Origin: Microcoleus sp. FACHB-1515
GTDB lineage: Bacteria; Cyanobacteriota; Cyanobacteriia; Elainellales; Elainellaceae
Direction: 5' to 3'
Length of the DNA stretch: 64,000 nt
Assembly (NCBI RefSeq): GCF_014696105.1
Contig: NZ_JACJPO010000015.1
Location: 124,001-188,000, forward strand
Under the pieces are notes generated by a model. That model was not told the origin of the DNA. It made no database searches and was given only the letters and a program-made list of their open reading frames with translations. Positions within the stretch are counted from its first letter, which is position 1, and each line of letters starts with the position of its first letter. This document shows, piece by piece, positions 54,734 to 63,120 of this stretch. The position numbers were made by a program, and so were the translations under genes.

Positions 54734-55891
54734 TCATGGATTAGGAATAATTTGCGTTTCAACGCGCCCGCCGCTCAGAACGATCGTTTGGTTTTCCAGT
54801 CGGCCAACTGCTCTGGGACCGCGCACGTTGATCGTGGGATTGGCCTGCGTGTAAATCACGTTGCCTTCTGCCGTGATTTGCTGCGTGTTGATTTGCCACA
54901 GCAGGCGATCGGTTGTGAGTTGCGATCGATTTCGCTGTCCAACCGCTTTCACGTTTTGCTGGAGATCAACAGTTTTTTGCTGCATGTTCATTCGTCCGCG
55001 ATCGGCAGTGACGGTAATTCGCTGCTGCAACTGCTGAACGCTGACGGGCTGCGTCGCATCAATGATTTGGTTTGACACGTTCCAAGTGAGGGCGTTACTG
55101 TTCACTTGTAAAGGCGGGTCTTGCTGCACAAGCTGAGCGTTCTGCGTCAGCGTCACGATTTTAGCTTTTAGATCAACAGTGGAACGATCGGATTTGGCCT
55201 GGGCGATCGTCTGCTGGCCGCGTAGCTGCTGAATTTGGGCGGGGCGATCGCTGTTCACCTTTTGCTGATCCATCAGCCAGACAAGCTGTTCGGCCTGAAC
55301 GCGCAAGCTGGGATCGCGCACCAGCGCAACAACTTTACCCGTCAGTTCCATGCGTCGCTGGCGGTTATTCAGTCGCGCTTCATTGGCAGACAGTCGCAGT
55401 TGCGGGTGCGTTCCCGTCAGTCCGTTCCGCACAATCAGCAAGTCTTGCTTTGGTTCCCACGAGAGTTCATTGCCCTTGAGGATTGCGCCACTACGCAGGT
55501 CGGTCGCAACGATCGCGCCATCAAGCCGAATGCGTTCGCCGTTTTGCTCCACTGTGCCGCGCTGTGCCTGAACGCGATAGATCGCTTTGCCGTCTTGAAA
55601 CAGTTCACCATCGGGATTGATCACATTGGCCGTTTCGTTATCCGGACTGTAGGTGACGGACTGGGCTTTGACGCGCCAAAGCGTTTGACCTGCCTCATTC
55701 GCCTGATTCAGCGTGATGTTGGCAAGGGTGACATCTTCAGTGACTTGCTGGGCAGCCGCACTGTCTTCCGCGAGGCGATCGGAGGCGCGATCGCTCGATC
55801 GGCAAGCGGTCAGGCTCAGCAGCAGCGCCAGCGTGATCAGTTTGCCAGTTCTCCAGTTGCCTACTTTTTCCAGCCGCATCAGTTTGACCAT
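54734..55891 (-). CDS. LptC-domain lipoprotein, extended
   Basis: A 385-residue exported lipoprotein. The lipobox is LLSLTACRSS (Cys near residue 30). Residues 60-190 hold the LptC fold (GQTLWRVKAQSVTYSPDNET, ELSWEPKQDLLIVRNGLTG), which in proteobacteria carries LPS from LptBFG to LptA. The remaining 200 residues repeat the same OstA/LptA-like strand pattern (TWNVSNQIIDATQPVSVQQL, RLLWQINTQQITAEGNVIYT), so this one protein could span part of the periplasm alone. Cyanobacteria usually lack a separate short LptC, so the length is typical for them. ATG 55891 is used; the six codons upstream add nothing. Confidence 0.85.
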   Translation of the reverse strand: MVKLMRLEKVGNWRTGKLITLALLLSLTACRSSDRASDRLAEDSAAAQQVTEDVTLANITLNQANEAGQTLWRVKAQSVTYSPDNETANVINPDGELFQDGKAIYRVQAQRGTVEQNGERIRLDGAIVATDLRSGAILKGNELSWEPKQDLLIVRNGLTGTHPQLRLSANEARLNNRQRRMELTGKVVALVRDPSLRVQAEQLVWLMDQQKVNSDRPAQIQQLRGQQTIAQAKSDRSTVDLKAKIVTLTQNAQLVQQDPPLQVNSNALTWNVSNQIIDATQPVSVQQLQQRITVTADRGRMNMQQKTVDLQQNVKAVGQRNRSQLTTDRLLWQINTQQITAEGNVIYTQANPTINVRGPRAVGRLENQTIVLSGGRVETQIIPNP

Positions 55892-55976
55892 GACAATACC
55901 TGCGCCCACTGGTGAAGCAAGACGTCAATTTGCGATCGATTGCTCCGGGGTGCTGACTTATTCTATGCGGTTTGGC

Positions 55977-56600
55977 TTAGGGTTCAGCTTGTTCCTCGGT
56001 CACTCCAATGCCCGAAAGCGGACGGTAGGTGTAGTTTTGGCGCGGTGTCTTTTGAATGTCTTCTTTAATGTTGTCCAAATCGATATAGCGATCGGCCACG
56101 TTGATCAAGCTGTCGGAAGTCATCGATCGCAAACTCACCACTTCGACCCGCACGCCGCGATAGCTGACTGCATCGACGGCATAGGCGAGATCGCCATCGC
56201 CGCTGACCAAAATCGCTGTGTCATAAGAGCCGACCAAGGCCATCATGTCAACGGCAATTTCCACATCGAGATTGGCTTTCTTGGAGCCGTCGGGCAACTG
56301 AACCAAATCTTTAGAAATGACGCGATAGCCGTTGCGCCGCATCCACAGCAGAAAGCCTTGCTGCTTTTCGTTCGTGCGATCGACTCCCGTGTAAAAGAAC
56401 GATCGCAGCAGTCGCGACCCTGCTGTGAGCCGACACAAAAGCTTGGTGTAGTCAATTTCAATTCCAAGCTGTAAGGCGGCATAAAACAAATTTGAGCCAT
56501 CGATAAAAATGGCAACTCGGCCTCGGTTTTCTAATACTTGCTCTGGCGTGAATACTGTATCCGGTTCGTGATGATTAGTGTGGCTGTTGTTATTGAACAT
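55977..56600 (-). CDS. LabA-like NYN-domain protein
   Basis: A 207-residue protein of the NYN/PIN-like RNase family. GRVAIFIDGSNLFYAALQLG (Asp near residue 34), ANLDVEIAVDMMALVGSYDT and ILVSGDGDLAYAVDAVSYRG supply the acidic metal ligands. Its closest named relative in cyanobacteria is LabA, needed for negative feedback of KaiC on circadian output; whether this copy does that is not shown. The Asn-rich N-terminus and C-terminal tail are unstructured. It lies 85 bases upstream of the LptC gene on the same strand. Confidence 0.85.
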   Translation of the reverse strand: MFNNNSHTNHHEPDTVFTPEQVLENRGRVAIFIDGSNLFYAALQLGIEIDYTKLLCRLTAGSRLLRSFFYTGVDRTNEKQQGFLLWMRRNGYRVISKDLVQLPDGSKKANLDVEIAVDMMALVGSYDTAILVSGDGDLAYAVDAVSYRGVRVEVVSLRSMTSDSLINVADRYIDLDNIKEDIQKTPRQNYTYRPLSGIGVTEEQAEP

Positions 56601-56676
56601 TTACCCGTACCTCAGTTGTTATTAAAGGAAAAAATGGCTTGCGGTAAATCGAAGCAAAACCCGCTGGCTACGGGCA

Positions 56677-58260
56677 TCAGGGCAGATCGAGCCGTCGAAA
56701 AATTGGCTTGGGCAATTCCAATGCCTGTCCGGGCGGCAGCACTCCCCATTCGGCATGAACCTCGTAAGGCAGCGTCGCAACCGATTCACGATCGTCAAAA
56801 TCGATCGCAAACCCAAGCTGCTGATACACTGCTGTACTTATTTGCGGCACGATTGGCGACAGCAAATAAGCTGCCTGCCGAACCGTTTCCAGCACCGAAT
56901 AGAGAACCTGGGCAACGGCATCTTGCTGACCCTGCTTGTAGAGCGTCCAGGGCGCTTGCTCGTCAATATATTTGTTGCCAATCCGAATTAAGCTCAAAAT
57001 GACTTCGCACGCTTGGCTAAACGCGATCGCATCATACGCTCCGGTCACTTGCGCCGCTAGCTGTTCCCCTTTGGATTTGAGAATATTTTCAGCAGGCAAA
57101 TCGGCCAAATTGACGTTGGGAACGAGGCGATCGCAATACTTATTTGCCATCTGCATTGTGCGATTGAGCAAGTTGCCCAGGTCATTGGCGAGATCGGCGT
57201 TGAGGATGTTCACAAACCGCGTTTCGCTAAAATCTCCATCGCGACCAAACTCGATTTCTTTGAGAAAAAAGTAGCGAACCGCATCCGACCCGTAGCGATC
57301 GACCAGATCAAATGGCTCGATGATATTGCCCAGGCTTTTGCTCATTTTTTGCCCGTCTTTGGTGAGGAATCCATGACCAAATACATGCTTGGGCAAGGGT
57401 AATCCGGCAGACATTAGCATTGCAGGCCAATAAACGGCATGAAAGCGCAAAATATCTTTGCCGATTAGGTGCAGATCAAACGGCCACCAAACCGCGTTGG
57501 CGATCGTTGGCTCGGCATCCGGCTCAACGGCAGCGGTGATGTAGTTGAGCAGCGCATCAAACCAAACGTAGATTGTGTGGCTCGGATCGATCGGCAGCGG
57601 AATTCCCCAATCCACATTCACACGCGAGATCGAAAAGTCTTGCAGGCCGCGATCGACAAAGCTCAAAACCTCATTGCGGCGGGTTTCTGGCTGAATGAAA
57701 TCAGGCTGCGATCGATAGAGGTCTTCAAGCTGTACCTGATATTTTGATAGACGAAAGAAATAGTTTTGTTCGTCGCGCCATTCGACCTGACGATTCGGAT
57801 GCAGAGGGCAGAATTTGTTGGGCAGCAGTTCGCGCTCTTCCTTAAATTCTTCGCAGGAAACGCAATACCAGCCTTGCTGATGGCCTTCGTAGATATCGCC
57901 GTTTTGCCAAACGCGATCGAAAAATTCTTTCACAATCGCAATGTGTCGATCGGACGTGGTGCGAATGAAGCGATCGTTTTGAATGTTCAGCTTGCCCCAC
58001 AGCGACTGAAAGATCTGGGAAATTTCGTCGCAGTGGGCTTGCGGCGATCGCCCAACCGCTTCGGCTGTGCGCTGAATTTTTTGGCCGTGTTCGTCTGTGC
58101 CCGTCACCATTAAGACAGACTGACCTCGCAGACGATGATAGCGAGCGATCACATCGGCGGCGATCGTTGTGTAAGCGCTACCGATATGGGGAACGTCGTT
58201 TACATAGTAAATGGGCGTTGCTACCGCGAATGTTTGATTTCCTCTAGCAATTTCGTCCAT
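56677..58260 (-). CDS. metG: methionine--tRNA ligase
   Basis: A 527-residue class I synthetase charging tRNA-Met. The HIGH region is YYVNDVPHIGSAYTTIAADV near residue 20 and the KMSKS loop is FLTKDGQKMSKSLGNIIEPF near residue 300. The connective peptide holds one zinc-type knuckle pair (WYCVSCEEFKEE and KFCPLHPNR). The anticodon-binding helices fill residues 360-480. The C-terminal tRNA-binding (Trbp111-like) domain found in many MetRS is absent; the protein ends soon after the anticodon domain, as in other cyanobacteria. Confidence 0.95.
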   Translation of the reverse strand: MDEIARGNQTFAVATPIYYVNDVPHIGSAYTTIAADVIARYHRLRGQSVLMVTGTDEHGQKIQRTAEAVGRSPQAHCDEISQIFQSLWGKLNIQNDRFIRTTSDRHIAIVKEFFDRVWQNGDIYEGHQQGWYCVSCEEFKEERELLPNKFCPLHPNRQVEWRDEQNYFFRLSKYQVQLEDLYRSQPDFIQPETRRNEVLSFVDRGLQDFSISRVNVDWGIPLPIDPSHTIYVWFDALLNYITAAVEPDAEPTIANAVWWPFDLHLIGKDILRFHAVYWPAMLMSAGLPLPKHVFGHGFLTKDGQKMSKSLGNIIEPFDLVDRYGSDAVRYFFLKEIEFGRDGDFSETRFVNILNADLANDLGNLLNRTMQMANKYCDRLVPNVNLADLPAENILKSKGEQLAAQVTGAYDAIAFSQACEVILSLIRIGNKYIDEQAPWTLYKQGQQDAVAQVLYSVLETVRQAAYLLSPIVPQISTAVYQQLGFAIDFDDRESVATLPYEVHAEWGVLPPGQALELPKPIFRRLDLP

Positions 58261-58770
58261 ACAAATTAAAAAGTTCTGCCTTAAAGCTGTCTATTATCAT
58301 ACTTGGAGTAGATTTCGATTGAGTTTTTTCTACTCTTCCTCACTTTAGCCTGAGTTTGACACATTCGGGCGAAATGATTCAACCAGCAGCGTTTTCCCAC
58401 TGCCATCTGCTGCTTTCTAGCAGTGGAAACTGGGCTGAAGCAGGATGAGTTGGCAGCTTGCTCAGCAATTGCAACGCTTCTAGGCTGTGGATTGCGCGAA
58501 TGCAGATGTTAATCTGCGTGGAAAGAACGGTTTGGCGCAGCCGATGGCAAGTTCGATCGAACAATTCTTCTCAAAAATTTGTAATTAAATGTTCGTGAAA
58601 TGGTTTTCTTTATGGTTTAAATCACTTTTACATCTGATAGCAATGATCCCAAGCGATCTATCTTGAAATGTAGTTCAGGCTACGAACAAATACCGACTCT
58701 GGAGGGACGCAGGAACGCAATGTGTAAAGTAGTATGAATGGCATCTGCTGACTGAAATCTACTGCTGCTC
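58261..58770. other. intergenic region without convincing genes
   Basis: About 510 bases between the divergent metG and acyltransferase genes. A 61-codon minus-strand frame at 58379-58564 has no ribosome-binding site or recognisable sequence. GGAGGGACGCAGGA at about 58691-58704 is purine-rich but has no frame of useful length behind it. Confidence 0.5.
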
Positions 58771-59487
58771 ATGTCGAATTTAATGCCGCTGCTGCTTTCG
58801 CGCCAACTGTTGACCGCCTTGGGAACACGCATGTTTGTGTATCACCAAGACCGAGTGCCGCGATCGGGCGCAGTGCTAGTGGTCAGCAACCACCGCAGCT
58901 TCACGGATGCTCCGCTGCTGATGGCGGCGATCGATCGTCCCATCCGCTTCGCCTGCCATCACTACATGGGTGAAGTTCCCGTCATGCGGGATGTCGTGAC
59001 GCAGCTTGGCTGTTTTCCGCTCGCCACGCCGGATCAGCGACAGCACGCTTTTTTTGGGCAGGCCACTGAGCTTTTGCAAACCAATCAAGCGGTCGGGATT
59101 TTTCCCGAAGGCACACAGCCGATGGTCAAGCTAACGCCCGCTCACACAATGGGCAACTTTCAGCGCGGCTTTGCCCATTTAGCGCTACGTGCGCCCGTGC
59201 GAGATTTGGCGATTTTGCCGATCGCGATCGTCTCAGAACAAGAAACAAACAACTGGGCTGTGCCCTTGCGAATGCTGCACTGGTTTGATCCGTCTGAGCC
59301 GCTGTTCGATCAGTCCGGCTGGCATCCGATGGTGCTGTATCAGCGCGTCACGGTCGCGATCGGGCATCCCATATGGATCACAGCAGATTTGCGATCGCGC
59401 TATCAGGGGCGTCAGGCAAAATTGGCGGTGAACGAAGTCAGCAACTACTGCTATGAGCAGATTGAAAAGCTGCTGCTGAAACGGTAG
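58771..59487 (+). CDS. 1-acyl-sn-glycerol-3-phosphate acyltransferase family protein
   Basis: A 238-residue PlsC-family acyltransferase. Block I is VVSNHRSFTDAPLL, with the catalytic His-x4-Asp near residues 42-47; block III is VGIFPEGTQPM near residue 111. These are the essential acyl-transfer and phosphate-binding motifs. A hydrophobic N-terminus (LMPLLLSRQLLTALGTRMFV) may associate with the membrane. It would acylate lysophosphatidate to phosphatidate or a related acceptor. The genome very likely has another PlsC, so this may be a paralogue. Confidence 0.85.
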   Translation: MSNLMPLLLSRQLLTALGTRMFVYHQDRVPRSGAVLVVSNHRSFTDAPLLMAAIDRPIRFACHHYMGEVPVMRDVVTQLGCFPLATPDQRQHAFFGQATELLQTNQAVGIFPEGTQPMVKLTPAHTMGNFQRGFAHLALRAPVRDLAILPIAIVSEQETNNWAVPLRMLHWFDPSEPLFDQSGWHPMVLYQRVTVAIGHPIWITADLRSRYQGRQAKLAVNEVSNYCYEQIEKLLLKR

Positions 59488-59541
59488 TCGCGTCAATCGA
59501 CTTTCGCGAATCGACCTTGAATCACGTTTTCCACCTCACAC

Positions 59542-59575
59542 TTGCTGTACTAGTCTTGTACTACTAAGATAGAAT
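59542..59575 (+). promoter_or_regulatory. candidate promoter with GTACTA direct repeat
   Basis: CTGTACTA (59545-59552) and TTGTACTA (59556-59563) are direct repeats spaced 11 bases, about one helical turn. They lie between TTGCTG (59542-59547) and TAAGAT (59565-59570), a 17-base-spaced promoter. GTAC half-sites occur in cyanobacterial LexA boxes, but the spacing here is not a known LexA arrangement. Confidence 0.4.
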
Positions 59576-59603
59576 CACAGTCGATTCGATCCGGGCAAGA
59601 TTC

Positions 59604-60299
59604 ATGCAACTCACTGACGTTCTTTCGCAACTGACCGATTGGTTTCCGGTTGAAGACCACAAAGAGCGCACGATCAAAGGCGGCTCGAAGTGGTACTACA
59701 TTCCGCATCAGGCGATTCGCGATCGTCTCAACGAAATTTGTCCGGGCGAGTGGTCAACCACTTACGAAGGTCCGCATTTGATCGACGGCGAACCGATCTA
59801 TCACTGCCGTCTCACCATCTGCGGCATTACGCGGACGGGCATTGGCGACAAGTCGAATGAACCAAGTCCCTATGGCACATCTGCACAGCGAGCCTTTCGC
59901 AAAGCGTTTGTCGATGCAGCAGAGCAGTTTGGCATCGGTGCATATTTGGACGAGCAGACCAGTGAAAAGACGAAGCGCAACTTCATCCGCTATATGCAGC
60001 AGTCGGGCAACGGCAAAGCCGCTGTTTTCTATCAGGATGCTCGCCGCGAAGCAGATGCCGCCAAAATGTCATCGGCTTCCCGCGATCTAATCAGCGATGC
60101 CCAGCGCAAACGTTTGTATGCGATCGCTATTCAAGAAGGTCGCTACACCGACATCGGCTTTCGTCGCCTCGTCGAAAGTCAAGGCTTTGCTTCGAGCAAA
60201 GACATCACCAAAACGGTCTACGATACGCTGTGCGATCGCGCCAAAGACCCGGTGCTGGCCGTTACCTACAACCAAGAAGCTGTTGCCTCTGCATCCTGA
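59604..60299 (+). CDS. Rad52/Rad22-like DNA annealing protein
   Basis: A 231-residue protein. The pattern IKGGSKWYYIPHQAIRDRLN, then NEICPGEWSTTYEGPHLIDG, HCRLTICGITRTGIGDKSNE and RAFRKAFVDAAEQFGIGAYL matches the Rad52/Rad22 fold shared by phage and bacterial single-strand annealing proteins. A C-terminal helical region (ISDAQRKRLYAIAIQEGRYT) resembles a RecT/Rad52 accessory helix. No phage genes surround it, so it is either domesticated or the core chromosomal copy seen in several cyanobacteria. It could act in recombinational repair. Confidence 0.82.
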   Translation: MQLTDVLSQLTDWFPVEDHKERTIKGGSKWYYIPHQAIRDRLNEICPGEWSTTYEGPHLIDGEPIYHCRLTICGITRTGIGDKSNEPSPYGTSAQRAFRKAFVDAAEQFGIGAYLDEQTSEKTKRNFIRYMQQSGNGKAAVFYQDARREADAAKMSSASRDLISDAQRKRLYAIAIQEGRYTDIGFRRLVESQGFASSKDITKTVYDTLCDRAKDPVLAVTYNQEAVASAS

Positions 60300-60364
60300 G
60301 CAGCGATCGGTCTTTACCTGGTTTGCTAGAGTAGCTAAGCACCGCGCCAGAAAGATTAAGAGAA

Positions 60365-60943
60365 ATGAAAATTGCCATTCTCGGCTGGGGATCGCTGATT
60401 TGGAAGCCTGGGGATCTGCCGATCGCCAGCGCATGGAAAACAGGTGGTCCCGTTCTGCCGCTCGAATTCTCGCGCGTGTCGGACAATCGTAAGCTGACGC
60501 TCGTCCTCGATCCGGAAGTTGGAGCAAGCTGTGCAACGCAATTCGCATTCAGCGATCGATCAAATCTAGCAGACGCGATCGAAGACTTGGCGACTCGCGA
60601 ACAAACGGTGCAGGAACACATCGGCTTTGTTGACCTGCCGCGCCACCTCAGTTCCATTCAAGCGTATCCGCATCAGGTGGATGTTGATGCGATCGTGCGC
60701 CAGTGGTGCGACGATTATCAGATTGAAGCAGCAATTTGGACGGCACTCAAGCCGAACTTTCAGCAAAAGTTGGGCGTACCCTTCTCGAGCGAAGCGGCAA
60801 TCAACTATCTCAAGCAGTTGCCGCCCAGCGATCGCATCAGTGCGATCGACTACTTTCGTCAAACGCCTGCCGAAATTCATACGCCGCTACGCCAGATGGT
60901 TACTCAACTCAGCGATGAACTGGACTCCGCAACCGACGCATGA
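60365..60943 (+). CDS. gamma-glutamylcyclotransferase-like protein
   Basis: A 192-residue protein starting MKIAILGWGSLIWKPGDLPI. G-W-G-S-L-I-W is the family's substrate-binding loop (Y/F-G-S-L in ChaC and AIG2 relatives). The expected catalytic Glu is not obvious; AFSDRSNLADAIEDLATREQ has candidate acidic residues. The C-terminal portion (LKQLPPSDRISAIDYFRQTP) is helical. It overlaps the next gene by 29 bases. Role could be glutathione or gamma-glutamyl peptide turnover; activity is unproven. Confidence 0.6.
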   Translation: MKIAILGWGSLIWKPGDLPIASAWKTGGPVLPLEFSRVSDNRKLTLVLDPEVGASCATQFAFSDRSNLADAIEDLATREQTVQEHIGFVDLPRHLSSIQAYPHQVDVDAIVRQWCDDYQIEAAIWTALKPNFQQKLGVPFSSEAAINYLKQLPPSDRISAIDYFRQTPAEIHTPLRQMVTQLSDELDSATDA

Positions 60944-61772
60944 CGGCTCGTTCACGTTCTTCTCTGAAGAATTTGGCGAAGCGTTTCACAGCAGGCAGGG
61001 CGCGAAAGCCGAAGCCTTCAGCAAATATGCACAGGCAACCAACTTGGCCGAACAAGCCGATCGCGACGCTCTGTGCCTGCTCGATGTCTGCTACGGCTTG
61101 GGCTACAATTCTGCCGCCGCGCTCGAAACGATTTGGCAAATCAATCCAGCTTGTAAAATTACCCTGTACTGCTTAGAACAAGATTCCTCCGTGCCGATCG
61201 CGGCGATCGATCTGCTGGGCGACTGGTCAATTCCTGTTCAGTCCGCCCTGCAACAAATCGCCCGAACGCATTTTTGCCAAACCGATCGACTCACTGCCAC
61301 ACTGCTAATTGGCGATGCCAGGCAAACGATTCAAACCCTGCAAATTCAGGCGGACGCGGTTTTCTTCGATCCGTTTTCGCCGCGCCGCTGCCCGCAGCTT
61401 TGGACGGTTGAATTTTTTCAGCAGGTGGCTCGCTGTTTGTCGCCAACCGGAAAACTAGCAACCTATTCGCGATCGGCCTCGGTACGCTCAGCAATGTTAG
61501 CGGTTGGCCTGTCGATCGGCACAATTCCGCTGGGCGATCGGCATCTACCGCATGAATGGTCACAAGGTACTGTCGCTGCACATCGTTGGGAAGGGCTATA
61601 CCCACTGTCAAAAATGGAACAGGAACACCTGCAAACGCGAGCGGCAATTCCCTACCGCGATTCGCAGTTGTGCGATCGACCGGAGCACATTTTGCAGCGG
61701 CAGCAGCAAGAGCAGCAGCGATCGACGCTGGAATCCACTTCAAGCTGGAGACGCCGCTGGCAAATTAATTAG
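60915..61772 (+). CDS. MnmD-like tRNA-wobble-uridine methyltransferase
   Basis: A 285-residue SAM methyltransferase of the MnmC-N/DUF752 family. NWTPQPTHDGSFTFFSEEFG followed by AFHSRQGAKAEAFSKY is the characteristic N-terminus. The SAM fold begins LLDVCYGLGYNSAAALE, and the catalytic FFDPFSPRRCPQLWTVEFFQ near residue 150 matches the D-x-F-x-P motif of MnmC-type enzymes. The family finishes mnm5(s2)U in tRNA anticodons; the oxidase half of MnmC is absent. ATG 60915 lies inside the upstream gene, giving a 29-base overlap. Confidence 0.82.
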   Translation: MNWTPQPTHDGSFTFFSEEFGEAFHSRQGAKAEAFSKYAQATNLAEQADRDALCLLDVCYGLGYNSAAALETIWQINPACKITLYCLEQDSSVPIAAIDLLGDWSIPVQSALQQIARTHFCQTDRLTATLLIGDARQTIQTLQIQADAVFFDPFSPRRCPQLWTVEFFQQVARCLSPTGKLATYSRSASVRSAMLAVGLSIGTIPLGDRHLPHEWSQGTVAAHRWEGLYPLSKMEQEHLQTRAAIPYRDSQLCDRPEHILQRQQQEQQRSTLESTSSWRRRWQIN

Positions 61773-61774
61773 CT

Positions 61775-62167
61775 TTAGCCCTGTGAGCGACGCAGCAACC
61801 GCTGCCAGATCGATCGACGCTGAATGCCAAGTGCGCGATCGTAGCTGGCATAAGCTTCGCGATATTGATTGAGCCGCTGAAGCGCAACGCCCCGAAATGT
61901 CCAAGCTTCTGAATCGTTGGGATTCAAACTCAACGCTCGATCGCAGCTTTCTAGTGCTTCTTCGGGGCGATCGAGATGGATCAACACTACGCCGCGAAAC
62001 GTCCAGGTTTTGCAGTGCTCTGGCACAAGTGTCAGGGCGCGATCAAACTGCTCAAGGGCTTCAAGGTAACGTCCCATGTTCGCCAAAGTTTCACCGCGAC
62101 TGTAGTAAGTCAGCGCGTCAATGGGGAGTACAGAGGATTGAGCGATCGGGGCGGAAGGCTGTTGCAT
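61775..62167 (-). CDS. TPR-repeat protein
   Basis: A 130-residue protein with three tetratricopeptide repeats: DALTYYSRGETLANMGRYLE, CKTWTFRGVVLIHLDRPEEA and SEAWTFRGVALQRLNQYREA, each a 34-residue unit with Trp/Gly/Ala at consensus positions. A basic tail (GIQRRSIWQRLLRRSQG) ends it. It should bind a peptide or protein partner. It converges with the mnmD-like gene three bases away. Confidence 0.85.
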   Translation of the reverse strand: MQQPSAPIAQSSVLPIDALTYYSRGETLANMGRYLEALEQFDRALTLVPEHCKTWTFRGVVLIHLDRPEEALESCDRALSLNPNDSEAWTFRGVALQRLNQYREAYASYDRALGIQRRSIWQRLLRRSQG

Positions 62168-63120
62168 AGCTTAGCTTGACATTTTCAAAAACTAGACAGT
62201 GAAGCGGCAGATGCAAAAGAGCGAATTGAGCACTCAGCTTGCTCGACAAAAAGCGAGATCGTTCAGCAAGCGAGTTGTTTAGCGATCGTACCGAAATCAG
62301 GTCGAGTTACCGCGAGTTTGATGCAGCGGAAATTACGGTAGTAAAGATCGGCAGAATTCACCTGTTCATCTTCGACTCTAGCAGGTGCTATGGCGATCGA
62401 GAAACGTAGAGTTGATTTTTGCAACAAATATTAGCTGCGTAATTTTACGTACTTTTTCTGAGTTCTCTTTAATCTCCCCATGAACTCCGTATTATCCGCA
62501 TTGATTACTAATGCAAATTCCGTAAATTTTTGGAGAGATTTTGATAAGTTTCTTGGGTCACTTCTCTATTCTAGGACGGAGTTTGCGTGTTTATAAGTAT
62601 GTAGAAAAATCAACGAATTTTCAGGTTTAGATTCACCCTTAAAAAGGGTTGACACCCCCTTTTACAAACACAGACACTTTCGTTATTTTTTACTTAATGA
62701 AGGTTATTACAATTCATTATTTTGGTAATTCCATGTTGCTTAGAGGTGCATTTGTTCTCGACTCGTAAATTCAAGTTAAACGCAAAAGCCTCGCTGAATC
62801 AAGTTTTTAGCTCGAATTTCTGTTAGCTGATTGTTCTTTCTGTTGAGTCTAAAGCGGAGTTTTCTGCTGCTGACAACTGTCATCGATCGATATGGAAATC
62901 GCAAAGAGCAGCACTTCGATCGAACTGCGCTCATTCTGACAAATCAAAAAGTTCTTTTCTCGATCGCCACTTTGGAGTTAGAGCACTTATCCAATCATTT
63001 TTAACTCTAACTCAGCATAAAGACGTGTAAATTTCAGTCTTATTGCTGAATTACGTAGAAATAACTGGCTCTGACTTTCAATTTGTTCCTGTGTCAACTT
63101 TGTTTTAGCGGAAAGCACCG
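62168..63120. other. long AT-rich intergenic region upstream of the caspase gene
   Basis: About 950 bases between the divergent TPR and caspase genes. No frame here is convincing: a 23-codon frame at 62698-62769 lacks a ribosome-binding site and a minus-strand frame at 62987-63190 overlaps the caspase start. Two overlapping hairpins lie at 62635-62663. The length suggests regulation or a small RNA. Confidence 0.5.
62635..62663. promoter_or_regulatory. two mutually exclusive hairpins
   Basis: ACCCTT (62635-62640) pairs with AAGGGT (62644-62649); alternatively AAAAGGG (62642-62648) pairs with CCCTTTT (62657-62663). The shared middle segment allows only one at a time, and TTGACA at 62649-62654 lies in the second loop. 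This could be a switch, a weak terminator or a promoter. Confidence 0.35.

Noticed and set aside
58379-58564. 61-codon minus-strand frame between metG and the acyltransferase gene
   Set aside because: No ribosome-binding site, no recognisable pattern and no conserved neighbour; probably chance.
59545-59563. GTACTA repeat as a standard LexA box
   Set aside because: Neither strand fits the inverted-repeat spacing reported for cyanobacterial LexA; kept only as an undefined direct repeat.
62698-62769. 23-codon frame as a possible leader peptide
   Set aside because: No Shine-Dalgarno sequence and no regulatory codon pattern.
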